Shown: piece after piece, positions 34,789-46,500 of the stretch
How positions within the stretch are numbered: the stretch's first letter is position 1
How the letters are laid out: each line of letters opens with the position of its first letter
Origin: Saprolegnia diclina VS20
Lineage: Eukaryota; Oomycota; Saprolegniomycetes; Saprolegniales; Saprolegniaceae
Assembly: GCF_000281045.1 (NCBI RefSeq)
Contig: NW_008246090.1
Location: 234,863-298,862 of the forward strand
DNA: 64,000 nt
Reading direction: 5' to 3'
The notes under the pieces: model-generated
What the model saw: the letters and a program-made list of their open reading frames with translations, nothing else
What the model was told of the DNA's origin: nothing
The model's database searches: none
Program-made: the position numbers and the translations under genes

Positions 34789-35894
34789 ATGCTCTTCCAG
34801 AACAAGAGGTACGGGCCGTGGGCGGGCGTCGCTTGACCGCGCTTGTAGCCGCCTCATCCGCGCCGTGAGCTGGATCCCGGTATCGCTCGTCGCGCTGCTT
34901 ATCTCGCTCGAGTACTATGTCTTTGTCGAGTACCACATCCGCGCCAAGCTCGCGGCCGGTTCGGACGAGCCGCTCGGCCTCGCGCTCCAGTTTATCGTCT
35001 TCAACGTGCTCGTGGGCCTCACCGTCATCTCGTACTACCGCGTCGTCACGACAGGTCCGTCATCGGTCCTTATCTCGACGACGCCTATATGGAATCGATA
35101 GATCCGGGCTTTGTCAACGACGTCATGGCCGAGAAGCTGCGCCAGGAGGCCATCGAGTGCGGTCTTGTGATGCCCGTGTGCCGCGCCTGCAATAAGCCCA
35201 AGCCCGTGCGCGCGCACCACTGCAGCGTCTGCCGCATGTGCGTCATGAAGATGGGTACGTCCTGCTCGACGTACCGGGCAAAGACACTCAGATCCCTCGC
35301 AGACCACCATTGTCCGTGGGTCGGCAACTGCGTCGGGCTCGCCAACTACAAGTACTTTTACCTCTTTGTCATCTACGGCGCGCTCGGTTGCGGCATGATC
35401 CTCATCACCATGTTCCCGGTACGCTTCCTAGTTGCGCACGAGTGGCCGACGACGACGCATGTAGGCCTTTGAGCGCGCCATCAACCACACGACGGTGGAG
35501 ATGCCGATGACAGCGCTTCTCGGCTTCGTCATGGCCGGCAGCGTGACGCTCTCGCTGCTCATCTTTACGGGCTTCCATACCTTTCTCATTCTGCGCGGCC
35601 TCACAACACTCGAGATGAACGTCTATGGCATGCGTAGCCCGTACCGACTCCCTGTAGGTCCCATGTACTTTGTTGGCGTCGACTCATGCGGCGTCTTGAT
35701 GCTAGACGTTTGTTGAGAACTGGTGGTCGGTCTTTGGCACGCACCGAGCGACGTGGTTCTTGCCCGTACCCGCCGTCGGCGCCGACGATGGGCTGACGTG
35801 GATGCAGCCGACTCGCATGCCATCGCGCATCATGATGTCGCATGCGGTCGACGACTCGGACGACCAAGAGAGCTCGATGCTCATGCATCTCTAA
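34789..35894 (+). CDS. DHHC-type protein S-acyltransferase (palmitoyltransferase)
   Basis: Six exons (34789-34808, 34849-35054, 35102-35254, 35303-35418, 35465-35653, 35706-35894) give 290 residues. The zinc-binding cysteine-rich domain is complete: CRACNKPKPVRAHHCSVC, then CVMKM and, across an intron, DHHCPWVGNCVGLANYKYF. The DHHC cysteine is the acyl acceptor. Two hydrophobic helices precede the domain (IPVSLVALLISLEYYVF, FIVFNVLVGLTVISYY) and two follow (YLFVIYGALGCGMILIT, TALLGFVMAGSVTLSLLI). The C-terminal motif FVENWWSVFG resembles the family's TTxE/NWW region. Substrates are palmitoylated membrane proteins at Golgi or plasma membrane. The first exon encodes only MLFQNK plus part of a codon. 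Confidence 0.9.
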
Positions 35895-36125
35895 GCACGA
35901 TGAATCGAGTCTCTGCAGCTGTTTGTCGCTGAAGTGATATCGTGTTGATGACGTGGCAGTACCTAAGGCAGGATCCATATTCCTCGCCGGCTGGTCGCTA
36001 TGCGTCCGCGTCAAGAAGGAACGAAGGAGGATCATCATCATCTATCGAGACTAAATATAGGAAGAGCTTGCTACGATACGCTGCTATACAAACGGACAAC
36101 GTCGTCGGGTCGTTTTCGTCGTCGC

Positions 36126-36908
36126 TTAGTTGGCATCTTCCTCCACCTTGGGCGCCAAGTAGTAGCGGATGTAGCCCATTTCGCCAATCGCATACTCAAT
36201 GACAACGGGGACACCGGGCGACATGGAGAGCGTCACGGTCGCCGAGAGCGGCGTGGCCTTGGTAAACATGTTGAGGTACCGGAGCGCAAACGTGAGCTCG
36301 ACAGGCTCTTCCATCTGGATGATGACGCGGTCTTCTTCCTTCTCGGACGCCGTGTTGTTCTTGAGCGTAATGTTGCCAGCGCCGAGGTCGCCCGTGACGC
36401 TAAACTTGACGCCGTCCTTGCTCACGCTGATCGTGCACGTGTCGCCCATCGTGTGCAAGTCGCGGCAAATGCGCTGGAACTCGCTCGACGGCATGCGCAC
36501 GGTGGCCACATACTCAGTGCTCGGAATGCCAAGGTGCTCGCTGTCAATGTCCATGAGCTTGAGGCCAAAGTCCGAGATGCGGTCGCCGGACGCCGCCTCA
36601 AAGATGATGTTGAGCACGTCGCCTTCGTCTTCGGCCGAGAGCGAGAGCGCGTCGTCGTTGCCCGAGCACTTGAGGATCTTGGAGAGCGACGCGGTCTGGA
36701 TACCGAGCGAGATGTTGCGGTCGCAGCGGTAGTGCTCAAAGCCCTCGGCGCGGAGCAGGAGCGAGACGAGCGAGACGTGCGAGCCATCCATGCTCTGGAG
36801 CGCGAGGCCCGACTTGGTGCAGTCGATGTTGCCCTCCGAAATGAGCTCCTTCATGGCCTCGATGATCAGCTTGACGATCTTCCCTTGGCTCAAGCGGGCT
36901 TCAAACAT
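36126..36908 (-). CDS. PCNA: Proliferating cell nuclear antigen
   Basis: Intronless, 260 residues, the standard length. PCNA forms the trimeric sliding clamp for replicative DNA polymerases and repair proteins. Recognisable segments are [53 protein letters not shown] and the C-terminal [18 protein letters not shown]. The interdomain connector loop contains [12 protein letters not shown]. Two TATCCGGA-type elements and a CCAAT box lie within 210 bp upstream. Confidence 0.97.
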   Translation of the reverse strand: MFEARLSQGKIVKLIIEAMKELISEGNIDCTKSGLALQSMDGSHVSLVSLLLRAEGFEHYRCDRNISLGIQTASLSKILKCSGNDDALSLSAEDEGDVLNIIFEAASGDRISDFGLKLMDIDSEHLGIPSTEYVATVRMPSSEFQRICRDLHTMGDTCTISVSKDGVKFSVTGDLGAGNITLKNNTASEKEEDRVIIQMEEPVELTFALRYLNMFTKATPLSATVTLSMSPGVPVVIEYAIGEMGYIRYYLAPKVEEDAN

Positions 36909-37413
36909 ACTCTTGTCGGTGGTCGCTGGCAAATTGGCAAGTGGGCTCGGCCGGCGGCTCCAAATACCTTGGTCTTTGTATGCATCCATTTTGGCCAATC
37001 GCATGCGTCCCCTCCAAATTCGTAGCGCGGCAATGCCACATACAAACACCAAGTGCAGGTGTCGTATCCGGACGTTCCATAAAGAACAACGCGCGCACCG
37101 AGCGGCGGGTCCGGATAAAGGACCCTTCAATGGCTTCCCTCCAAAACCCCGCGACCACAGAATCAAAGATCGGCCGTTTCGCCAGTAATCGAAGCGAAGA
37201 CGAAGCGAAGACGAAGATGGGCGAGGTTGACATGGCCATTCTGCGCCATGGCCTCGGCGGCAGCATGGGCATGGGCGGCGGTCGCAGGATGGAGGAAGCG
37301 CGGACAGGCCTCGAGAAACGGCATGAGGACATGGCTAGTGCTACCAGCCATGCTCTCCTTGACGCCATGAGGTAAAACATCGAATCGTAAGATGACGATG
37401 CTAAAAGGAGCGA
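36909..37413. promoter_or_regulatory. PCNA upstream region with paired TATCCGGA elements
   Basis: The gap contains CCAAT at about 36995, TATCCGGA at 37065-37072 and the reverse complement TCCGGATA at 37110-37117. Only PCNA starts here; the right-hand gene ends here. No gene is seen in the rest. Confidence 0.45.
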
Positions 37414-38217
37414 TTACATGGGCGCACGACAGAGTGGGCAAGTGGACTGGCGCACGAGCCACTCAGCGACGCAGGTCTGGTGGAAGGCGTGGGCACATGC
37501 GAGCTGGACGCTCGAGACGCAGGTATCGCCGCCGTGTAGATCTTCGAGACAGATGGAGCAGCCGTCGTGGCGTGCCTCGTCGTCCATGGCATCCAAGGCA
37601 TTGCTTCCGTGGGGTACCGACGCAATCGACAAGATGCGTTGGCGCCACTTCCAGTCTTGCTCCTTCTGCAGTCGTGGGATCTCCAGCATCTCTTCGATCG
37701 TATCGAAAACGTTTTTGGCGATCTGCGCGAGAGGTATCGGCGTGCTGTTGGCAAGCGTCAGCAGAACGCAGAGCTCACGCACGCGGAACATGGCGCGCAC
37801 AAAGTCAGCGAGGCCGCGCTTGCGGTCGTCGACGACGTTGGGTGTGTCCATAAAGATGTGCTTCTTTGGGAAGGGCTGGAGTGGCGCGAGAAGCGCCGCA
37901 ATCGTCGCGCGGTCGCGACGCTGCTTGCGGCTGACGACGTTGACGACCTTGAGGAGACGCTGGCGAACCTTTGCGAGCGTCGAGTAGCGGTGGCGCACGA
38001 CCCAGAGCACGTTGGACGCTGGCGACCATATTTGCATGATGTACACCGTGTAGAAGAACGCCGGTGCATCCACGAAGTGGATAGCCGTGTGGTTGATGGA
38101 CACTTGGATGGCAGCGCTGGCACTGGCCGCGCCAAGGCGCTCGATCTCGGCATTCGTGTACCGAGCTTCGATGCGCGCGGTCGGCTCCGACGAGGACCAT
38201 GGACGGCGTGGTAGCAT
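37414..38217 (-). CDS. PX domain - RING-H2 protein (putative E3 ubiquitin ligase)
   Basis: Intronless, 267 residues. The first 150 residues look like a PX phosphoinositide-binding domain: VLWVVRHRYSTLAKVRQRL gives the R-[RH]-[YF]S pattern, and LQPFPKKHIFMDT followed by RKRGLADFVRAMF matches the PxxP-like and basic parts of the fold. The C-terminal 45 residues form a RING-H2 finger (CSICLEDL, LACAHAFHQTC, CPLCR), ending two residues after the last cysteines. It would direct ubiquitin ligation to endosomal or vacuolar membranes. An upstream in-frame start is GTG only, so the ATG at 38217 is used. CCAAT boxes lie within 120 bp upstream. Confidence 0.85.
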   Translation of the reverse strand: MLPRRPWSSSEPTARIEARYTNAEIERLGAASASAAIQVSINHTAIHFVDAPAFFYTVYIMQIWSPASNVLWVVRHRYSTLAKVRQRLLKVVNVVSRKQRRDRATIAALLAPLQPFPKKHIFMDTPNVVDDRKRGLADFVRAMFRVRELCVLLTLANSTPIPLAQIAKNVFDTIEEMLEIPRLQKEQDWKWRQRILSIASVPHGSNALDAMDDEARHDGCSICLEDLHGGDTCVSSVQLACAHAFHQTCVAEWLVRQSTCPLCRAPM

Positions 38218-38590
38218 CGCACCCGTCGAATTTGAGCAAAACGCCGTATCAAAAAAGCGCACGCACGCGATTGGCTACTCGAACTGGCCTGGACCAGATT
38301 CGGGCCAATCAGCGAGCACTAAAAGATAGAAGGGCCAATGAGAAGGTGGCACCACCAACTCCGACGGCTTCTCAGCTCGCAGCTGCCTCTCGCGTAGACA
38401 GCGCGCCGGGTTGAAGTTGCAAGCAAGCAAACTGTGTTGCATGCCCTAGCGTGAAGTGTGGCCCAAGGCCTTTCGCTCGAACCTTGACCAGGCGGAACAG
38501 GCGCCCGATGAACGGTACACATAGTCTTTATATATTACGAAGGCACGTATCGTCCTGGCGAGGTCCTACACGATGTGGTGACGCTGCCGC
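38218..38590. promoter_or_regulatory. PX-RING upstream region with several CCAAT boxes
   Basis: The gap of 373 bp holds ATTGG near 38270 and CCAAT near 38303 and 38333. The right part is the 3' end of the sulfotransferase gene. No further gene is seen. Confidence 0.4.
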
Positions 38591-40231
38591 CTAGGCCGTC
38601 GATGGGACGTGGACTTGGTCCGAGTGGCGGGGCGATGTGATCTCGGGGCCATCGCGGCTCTGCGCTGCTTGCATCGCTGCATACTTGCCAAAGGTGCAGT
38701 CGAGCACGGCGCCCGAGAGACCGTACTCCTCAACCGTGTACTTGACCTCGCCGTACTTGCCCTACGCGACCATCGTAACAGAACATGCCTTGGACAGTCC
38801 AACCTTGGGGTTCTTCTCGAGGTACTCGCGCATCTTGTTCTCAAAGTCGTCCGAGACCTCCATGCCCCACTGGTCGTAGAGGGCCTTGACCGTGCCAATC
38901 GGGTCAGCGATCCACTCGTCGTACTGCAGGTTTGTGACGTCGAGAGCCTTGCGCGCCAGGAGCGCGTTCGTGGTTTCGGAGCACAGCTCTGTGGCAAGTC
39001 GGCCAATGAGCTTTTTGTCGAGGCCCTTCCCTTTGAGCGACGGGTGCATCTCCCGCAGTAGCTTCGTCGCGCTCGAGGCCACGACTTGCTTCATCTCGCG
39101 GTGCAGCATGACGATGCGCGCGCCTGGAAACGTCGCGCGAAGCAGCGGCAGATGCGAGGCGTGGAAGGGCGACTTGAGCACCCAGTGCGTCGGGCCGTCG
39201 GGCTGGCCGCTCTGCAGCAGCTGGTAGTACCGGTACAGATACAAGTACACGTTGCGCTTGTTGGTCGCGGTCAAGAGCATGCGCCGCGCCTTGTTGCTGA
39301 GCACCTACGTCCGCAACCATGAGCGCTTCTACGCAGTACGAGATAGACGGTACCGCAATGTACTTGAGCGGCGGCAACGCGTGCTCGATCAAGACGGCAT
39401 CGTCCGCGATCGTTTCCGGCGTGCTAAAGTGACAGGCCGCAATGTCGGCAAAGATCTCGGGCGTCAAGCGGTAGCGAGCGTCCCACGCGTGCACACCGCG
39501 CTGGAACCAAAGGTGCTCCGTGTCCATAGCCTTGGACGGCGGCGCAATCGCGTCGTAGCCTCCTGCGTCTACTTCGTAGTTGAACGGTGCGCGGGCCGCC
39601 GGGTCGCACGCCAAGAGGTTGTGCAGCAGCGTGCTCCCGGTGCGCGGCAGCCCCGTAATCACAATCGGCGACGGCAGCGACACGTCCGCGATCTCAGGGT
39701 GCGCGACAAAGTACTTCATGAACGCCTGGCGCGCGCGGAGGGCTTCGAGGAGCTGCCGCTGCGCGGTGAAGCGGCCAAAGTTGGAGAGGAGCGGGCTCTT
39801 TTCGAGGTCAGCGATCACAGTTTCGTAGACGGCGACGGTCGCGGCTTGGTCCCCAAAGAACGCCTCGGCTTCCTTGGGCGTGTCCTTGAGCAGATCGAGC
39901 AGCTTCCTAATCAAGTGTGAGATCATGCGCTCGAGCAACGGATGTAGTACTCTTTTGGGAGCGGAAAGATGGTCGTGCAAAAGAAGCGGCGCGCAATCCA
40001 CGCATACGCGAGGAGGATGTTGATCCACCAGTGCGAAAACCAATACGACGGGATGAGCGTCGGGTCCGGCTTCTTTGGCTCGGGCAGCGGGTGGCCCATC
40101 GCAAAGCGGACGAGGTGGTACACAAACATCATGAGGCAGACGACGTTGAGGAGCATGTAGACTTCCTGGACGCCGAGCTCCCACATGACTTGCTTGGCAA
40201 AGTCCCACGCCTGCTGTACGTACTCTTCCAT
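38591..40231 (-). CDS. Membrane-anchored sulfotransferase family protein
   Basis: Four exons (39951-40231, 39354-39906, 38804-39304, 38591-38761) give 501 residues. The N-terminus carries hydrophobic segments (VYMLLNVVCLMMFVYHLV; WWINILLAYAWIA), suggesting a Golgi or ER anchor. The catalytic domain has the PAPS 5'-phosphosulfate loop ITGLPRTGSTLLHNLL and a 3'-phosphate region VMLHREMKQVVASSATK, where the usual R-[DN]-P is R-E-M. It continues HWVLKSPFHASHLP and ends with KYGEVKYTVEEYGL. It resembles the Sulfotransfer_3 group, whose substrates in protists are mostly unknown. Splice choices at 38762-38803 and 39305-39353 follow phase and family spacing. Confidence 0.8.
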
Positions 40232-40420
40232 CTCGATGGCAAATTCGACACTGGAAAGGCAACGACAAAAGATACGCGGCCGTCCAATCGGACGCCGCGG
40301 CGTTTCGGCGCGACCTGTCCGAAGCGGCGCGACGCCACAACTACCGGTTTAAACGTGGCGTATGACCACAAATAAAACGTCGAAAAATGGCGCCAACGCC
40401 GAGATTGCATTTTACGACGA

Positions 40421-43294
40421 CTAGTGCGTGCCGTCGCGGAGAAGACTCTGGATGAGCTTGCGGTTCTTGACCTCCATGGTCATGGGCGCGAACGTGCATT
40501 CTTGCATCTCCTTTTGCCGAAGCTCGGCTTCGAGGCGACTCCGCTTGCCATCCCGCTGGCGATCTTGGTACGAGAGCTTGAACGGCGCAGGAATGGTGTA
40601 CGCACGGGGGGTATACGACGTGCCAAAGACCTTGGCTTCGCGCTCCCTACCAAATTGCGCTTGAATCGTCGATTTCTTAAGGAAAGAGCGTACCGAAGCT
40701 CTTCTTCCTGGCGCTTGGCGCGCTGCTTGAGCTCCAAGAAGCGACTGAGACCGCGGACAACCACAGGCCGCGCGGCTGCTTCGCTGGCCGAGATGGGCTT
40801 GCGATTGATGGTGGGCTGGAAGGTACAACGCTGGAGCTCCTCAAACTCGAGGAGATGGCGCTTGTCTTCGAGCGACTGGCGCCGGCGCTCGCGGGTGCGC
40901 TCGATGGTTTGAATCACAGTCTAGAGTATATTGGCCTACGATGTTGACAAGTGGGCGTACCGCCGGGTTCCACACAGTCGACCGGTCGGCGTCGCCTTCC
41001 AGCGGTGTGATCGCCGGCCGGAACCGGCACTCGGCTTGCGTGCGTAGCTCCATTTCCTTGATGACACGCGACCGAATCGGCTTGGCCGCGTCACTCTACC
41101 AGGTCGCGACGTCCATGTGACCACTCGTCTCTCGTACAACTGCAGGTTACTTTGGCGAGCTTTTGAATCGGAGTCGCACGCCCCAAGGCTTTGGACACGT
41201 GGTTGAGCTTGGGCTGGTACGAGAATTTGTTGTAGTAGGCTTCTTCCAATCGCTTCTTTTGCTCGGCCTTCTTGCGCGGCTCCTGACAAAGCGCGCTCGT
41301 GTCGGCACGTCACAGAGCGCCAGACTGCGTACCGCGTACGTCATGCGATAGAGCTGCTCGGGCGTGCTCTCGGTCAGTCGCTTGGGCCGAGTGTGCTTGA
41401 GCACCTTCTCAGCGTTGCCGATACACGGCTGGAACGGCTGTTCGATCGCGTTGACTTTTTCTTCGAGGAGCATTTGGTGCTCCAATTTGTCGTCGCGTCG
41501 GTCTTGAAGCACACGCTGGCGCGTCACGAAGTCGAGCTACACGCCCATAGGCTTGCATGTCTCGCCATCGATCGTACCTTGAACTCTGGCTTGTGGTCGA
41601 CGATCGAGTGGCTTCGCTCGTTGACCTGCGGCGCAAACGAGAGGCCTTGCTACACAGAGCACCCTCTTAAAAAGAGGACACAGCTACAGTCTACGCGTAC
41701 CGCGGTCGTATACAACTCTTCGACAATCTGTCGCTTCTCAATATTGTCTTCGGCGTCTTGCGCCAAGCGGTCGGTCACGCTCAAGTGCCCGAGCTGCTGC
41801 GTGAGCTGGCGGCTCTTTTCGTTGATTGCCGGCACAAATGTGAGCTTGTCTTCGACCGACGTCGCGAGCTGCCGGAGCACCTCCTTCTGCAAGGCAGCAT
41901 GAGATACACACATAGTACGACATCGCACTCGACCTTGCGGCGCTGGATCTCGGGAACCCGGTCCTGGATTGGTTTGTACTGCGTGTGGTCGACCATGGCG
42001 CGCGTCACGGCGTTGATTTTCGGCGTAAACGTGCACGTCGCGCGGACGCTGCGGTCTTCGAGTGCGCGCTTGACCTTGGCACGGAGCTCGTAGCGCAAGA
42101 GCCCGTCCCCGTACAGTCGTTCGGTGACGTCGTCGACCTTGACACGCTTCGGATTGGGGCTCATTTGCTGCTCGACAAACGCCATTTTGTTTGTCTTTCC
42201 GACATGTTTTTCGGGCGTCCGTTGCGCTATCGCAGCGTTCATTGGAGGCCGCAAGGACCGAATGTACCGTGGGCGTTGGGCGTGAACGTGCACGAACTCA
42301 GCGATGCGAGCTCCTGCTCCATCTTGAGCTTCTCACGCTTGGCGTACTCGGCGCTACGCGGCGCTGCCAGCTGCGAGAGGCGGCTAGGCCCCGTCGCTCG
42401 GACCTGCACATCCGTTGAGCGATACGAAGTCATTGGGCGACGTGCCTTGGAGCCTTTGTACGGCGTGGTCTTGGGGCGGAACGTGCACTCGGGATCCATT
42501 GGCGGCGACTAGGCAAGGACGGTTCAGTAGCTCTCACGTCGAGCGCAAGTCCTCTGTACATGCGAAGCTGTGCTGCGTTCGCGCGGCGCCGACGCTGCCC
42601 GCCGCTTTGCGATACCCTGTGCACGTAGGCATCAACCACCACATGCGCCCATGCATACCGTGGGAGGAGTGCCACTTTGACGACCAGCGGCAAAGTCAAT
42701 GTCGAAGCGGACGGCTTTGGGCAGTGGCTTCGTGGGCGACGTATGGCTCGAGGTTACTGATGCTGGAGCACTCTGGTCATCTTCGTCGTCGACGTAGGTC
42801 GATGGCCTCCGTGGCAACGTCGCTGGAAGCTCCGAGGCAAAATACAGCGTGTCATCGCCTTCCTGAAGCTCCTTGAGAAAGCTCATATCATCATCTACGC
42901 ATACATCGATAGATGCGTGCATTCTTCTGCAATAAGACAGCTGCGCACCACCGTTGTCATAGCCATCGTCGCTGTCGCTGTCGTAGGCTTTGCCATCGTC
43001 ATTGTCGTAGGCGATGGCTTCGGTGAAGGACTGCTGTGTTGGCGACGGCAGCGGAAACCGCGCGGCCGTGTCCAAGAACGACGTGGTCCAGGGGAGATCG
43101 TCGCTCACGGTTGGCGTCTTCTTTCGTTCGAGGACACTGCGCCGCTCGTCCTGGAGCTTGGCGAGAATCTCCTTTCGGCGGGCCTCCGAGAGCTTGGGCG
43201 GCGTTGCGGCCGACGGCGGCGCGCTTCGTTGCTGCAGGTAAGCCTCGGCGAGCCGGATCTCGTCCTCCACTTGGCTCAGCGCGTCGTCGGCCAT
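40421..43294 (-). CDS. Protein with ten regularly spaced CTFxP motifs, putative cilium/cytoskeletal
   Basis: Twelve exons (42949-43294, 42659-42894, 42560-42616, 42268-42508, 41934-42226, 41701-41886, 41578-41649, 41333-41536, 41151-41282, 40961-41095, 40694-40920, 40421-40646) give 784 residues. The first 210 residues are acidic and disordered (ALSQVEDEIRLAEAYLQQR, YDSDSDDGYDNGG). From about residue 220 a short motif [CL][TS]F-x-P-x-[IVT] recurs about every 50 residues (CTFRPKT, CTFTPNA, CTFTPKI, LTFVPAI, LSFAPQV, FQPCI, FSYQPKL, CRFRPAI, CTFQPTI, CTFAPMT). Charged helices separate the copies, and several copies continue N-x-x-S. There is no catalytic domain or transmembrane segment. Similar repeats occur, as I recall, in uncharacterised protist proteins of flagellates; the cilium role is a guess. 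Confidence 0.75.
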
Positions 43295-43576
43295 CGGCAA
43301 AAAATTGTTCAAAAAATTGTTCGATCTTGAGCGGCCACGTCTTGGAAAGTTCGACCGCACGGTGCGTATCCGGACATTTCCGGATGCCGTGGGCGCGTTG
43401 ACACGCATGATCGAGGCACATGCTCGAGCTGCAGAGTCATACCGTGTCAGGTGACAGACTTAGGAGCTATAGTACAGGACACTGCTCACATAGCGAGGAG
43501 GAGTGGTGTACGCTGAAGTGTGCACATGTACTATGATTTGACGCTAGCTAAATTTAGGACGCACTTTGCATCAATA
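43295..43576. promoter_or_regulatory. Bidirectional promoter, CTFxP-repeat / LRR-EF-hand genes
   Basis: A 282-bp gap between two divergent starts. TATCCGGA lies at 43367-43374, with a second partial copy TCCGGATG at 43379-43386 only four bases later. This is the tightest pairing of the element in the window. Confidence 0.45.
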
Positions 43577-46500
43577 ATGCCGCCGATGAACGACATTGTG
43601 ATCGAGGAAGAGCTCCGGGACAACGACGTCGATGGCAACGTGACAGCCACGGCCAAGCGGACGCCAACACGGCTACCTACTCCGTTAGTCCGGAGTGCGA
43701 CCGTCGGCGCCCTCGTTCCACCGTCATCCCTTACCAAGAGCCACAAGATGAAAACCAAAAAAGCACCGAAACAGAAAGGCGACCCTCAACAGAAGACCCG
43801 GCACAAAAAGACCTTGCACGACGCCAACTGGGACATTGGTCTGGTCAACAAAAGCTGGGAAATCCCGGCCGACGTCAAGGGCGCCCTGCCTGCGCTTGCA
43901 CGCTCCAGCTTGCGACGCGCGAGCCGACCGAACACGGTGCCGCTCTCGGCCGAGGAGCGCTTTCTACATGCTACCAAGCTCGTCGTACCGACTCAAAAAG
44001 TCACAGGTAGACAAAGATTCAAGGTCACTCGGTTGCTGCAAGTGCTACTAGGCTTGCCACACGAGCTGCTTCCGGACGTCCCCATATACCTCGAAGATAT
44101 CAAGGACGATATCCGCACCAAGCTCACGCCCGACGACCGCCGCAAGTACTGCCGTCGCGCCGAAACGAAGCTCTCCGTACTAGTGCATCTGGTAGGTACT
44201 TTGGCGATGCGGGCAAGCACGACATGCGCTTGGTCGCGGCCAAGCTTGGTCGACAAATGTACATGCACCATGGCAACCTCCCCGACTTTATCGCTGCGAA
44301 TCCCGTGATCGAGCAGGTACCCACGTGTTGTCCCTTCCAGTGCCGACAATGTATTGGGTACAGCTGGAGGCTTCGGACGAAATCCATGGGCTCTTTTCTG
44401 GCCAGCTCTCGGCGCGGCACAAGTTCATTGCACTGAGCTTGGCGCAGAAGCTGCCGCTCTCGGTGCGCCTCTTGATCCGCAACACCGTGTCGCCGCACTT
44501 GAACGTGTCGCACATGGGCATGGGGGACGAGATGGCCAAGGTAACGACAATTGTCCACAATTCCTTGAAGACCCATCGAGGGTAGGTGTTTGCACAGTGT
44601 GTGCTGGAGCTGCCCATGGTCACGAGCCTCAACATACGCAACAACCGCCTCACCGACCCGGGCCTCGACGCCATCGTGAGTGTCGTCACCCACAAGCGCG
44701 ACCTAGTCTGTCTCGATATTTCCGAAAACAAGGTCTATACTGTCGTAAATAAGGCCCTCATTTCTTATCCGAGCCTAGGTCGATGGCGATGCCGCCGCCG
44801 CCCTCGCCGAGGACGTGGGCTCCAAGCAGTGCGCACTCCAAGAGCTCTGCATGGCCACGTGCGACATTGACGATGGCGAAGTCCAAGGCTTTGCCAACGC
44901 CCTGCACACCAACACATCACTGATGACGCTCGTCTTGTCACGCAATCTCATTGGCAAGTCGGAGATGCTCAACGTCGTCCAGCCCGACCTGATCACGGGT
45001 GTGTCCGTTGCGATAGTTGAAGACTGTGACTATATGGAAGCGAATGGTAGGCGGCGAGGCCATTGCCAGCATGCTCTGCAACAACAACCGACTGACCAAG
45101 CTCGACTTGTCGTGGAATATGCTACGTCTCAACAGGTTTGATTTTTTTTTTGATATTTTCTGGTATATTTCTGAAAAAGTTTCTCAAAATGTTGACTAGC
45201 GCTGTTGAAATTGGCAAGGCGCTGGCGGTCAACAATGGCCTTCGGGAGCTCAATTTGGCCTACAACGCGTTCGGAAACCTCGGCACGCAGTCGGTGGGCA
45301 TGGCGCTGCGTAAAAACAACTGCCTCCAAGTGCTGGATCTGAGGTGCGATACGCGAAACTCGATCGCTCAACTTCATGACATATATTGTTGCGTGTAGCC
45401 ACAACAATATTCCTTGTGAAGCGGCGTTTGTGATTGCCCAAGCGCTCAAAGTGAACGACACTGTCACCAATATTGTCCTCGACGGGAATCCGCTGGGAAA
45501 GATCGGCGGCCAATCGCTGCTGCACGCCGTTGCGAGCACGGCCAACCACTCGCTGTCCATCTCGATGGCGAGTTGTAACTTTGACCTCTTTGACCCCAAC
45601 ACGTTCAACCCGGACGAAGCCACGGGCAACTACGACCTCGACATGAAGTACGTTTTTCGGCCTTGATACACTGATAGTTTGACACTGTATAGCATCCCGT
45701 ACGAACGCTCGATCATGCTCGAGCTGCTGCGCTGTGCAGAGACCAAGACCGGCTGCAAGTTCATCTCCATCGTCCACGTTGTCGACAAGACATCGCGGCC
45801 GCTGCAGATCGAAGTCCGCGACGTCGTCACGGCCACGGGCGAGGTTTCTACAATGCCTGCGACGTCGCTGACGATGGAAATGTAGGCGCTTCGGCACCGC
45901 AACTCGGTCGCGCGCCGGGGCACACTTCTTCGTCGAACCATGTCCAAAGAGAGCCTCATCCAGCTCTTCCATGAGCTCGATAAAGACAACTCGGGCAACA
46001 TTGATGCCAAGGAACTCGAAGACGGTGCGCCATCTTCATTGTGCAATAAGATCCTGTCTTATTTGCGACGACAACCAGGCATGGCCAAGATGGGCATCCC
46101 AACCGAGCCTGGGGAGGCCGCGCGCTTGATCTCTCGCTTCGACATTGACGGCTCGGGTCTGTTTCCGTTCAATAGAAACATGTCGGAAGACGACAATAGG
46201 CACTGTCGAAATCAACGAGTTTATCGAGCTCATGGCCGTCTTCGATGTCGCGCCGCGGCCCAAGAAGCAGATCGTGGACGCGCTTACAAACCAGCCCTTC
46301 GAGGTGCCGTCGGCCGGGCGGCTCGTTGTGGACTTTTTGGATTTGCACATTCCGACGGAGAGCACCGAGGCGCACACGCGCGAGTCGATAGCGCACCTGA
46401 TTCGAAACCTCAAGGGCAACAACGCACACGTGCAAATGCTCTCGATCGCCAAAAATGGTACCCACGCTCGTTTAGTCGATCCTAGTAGGTACGAACTCGA

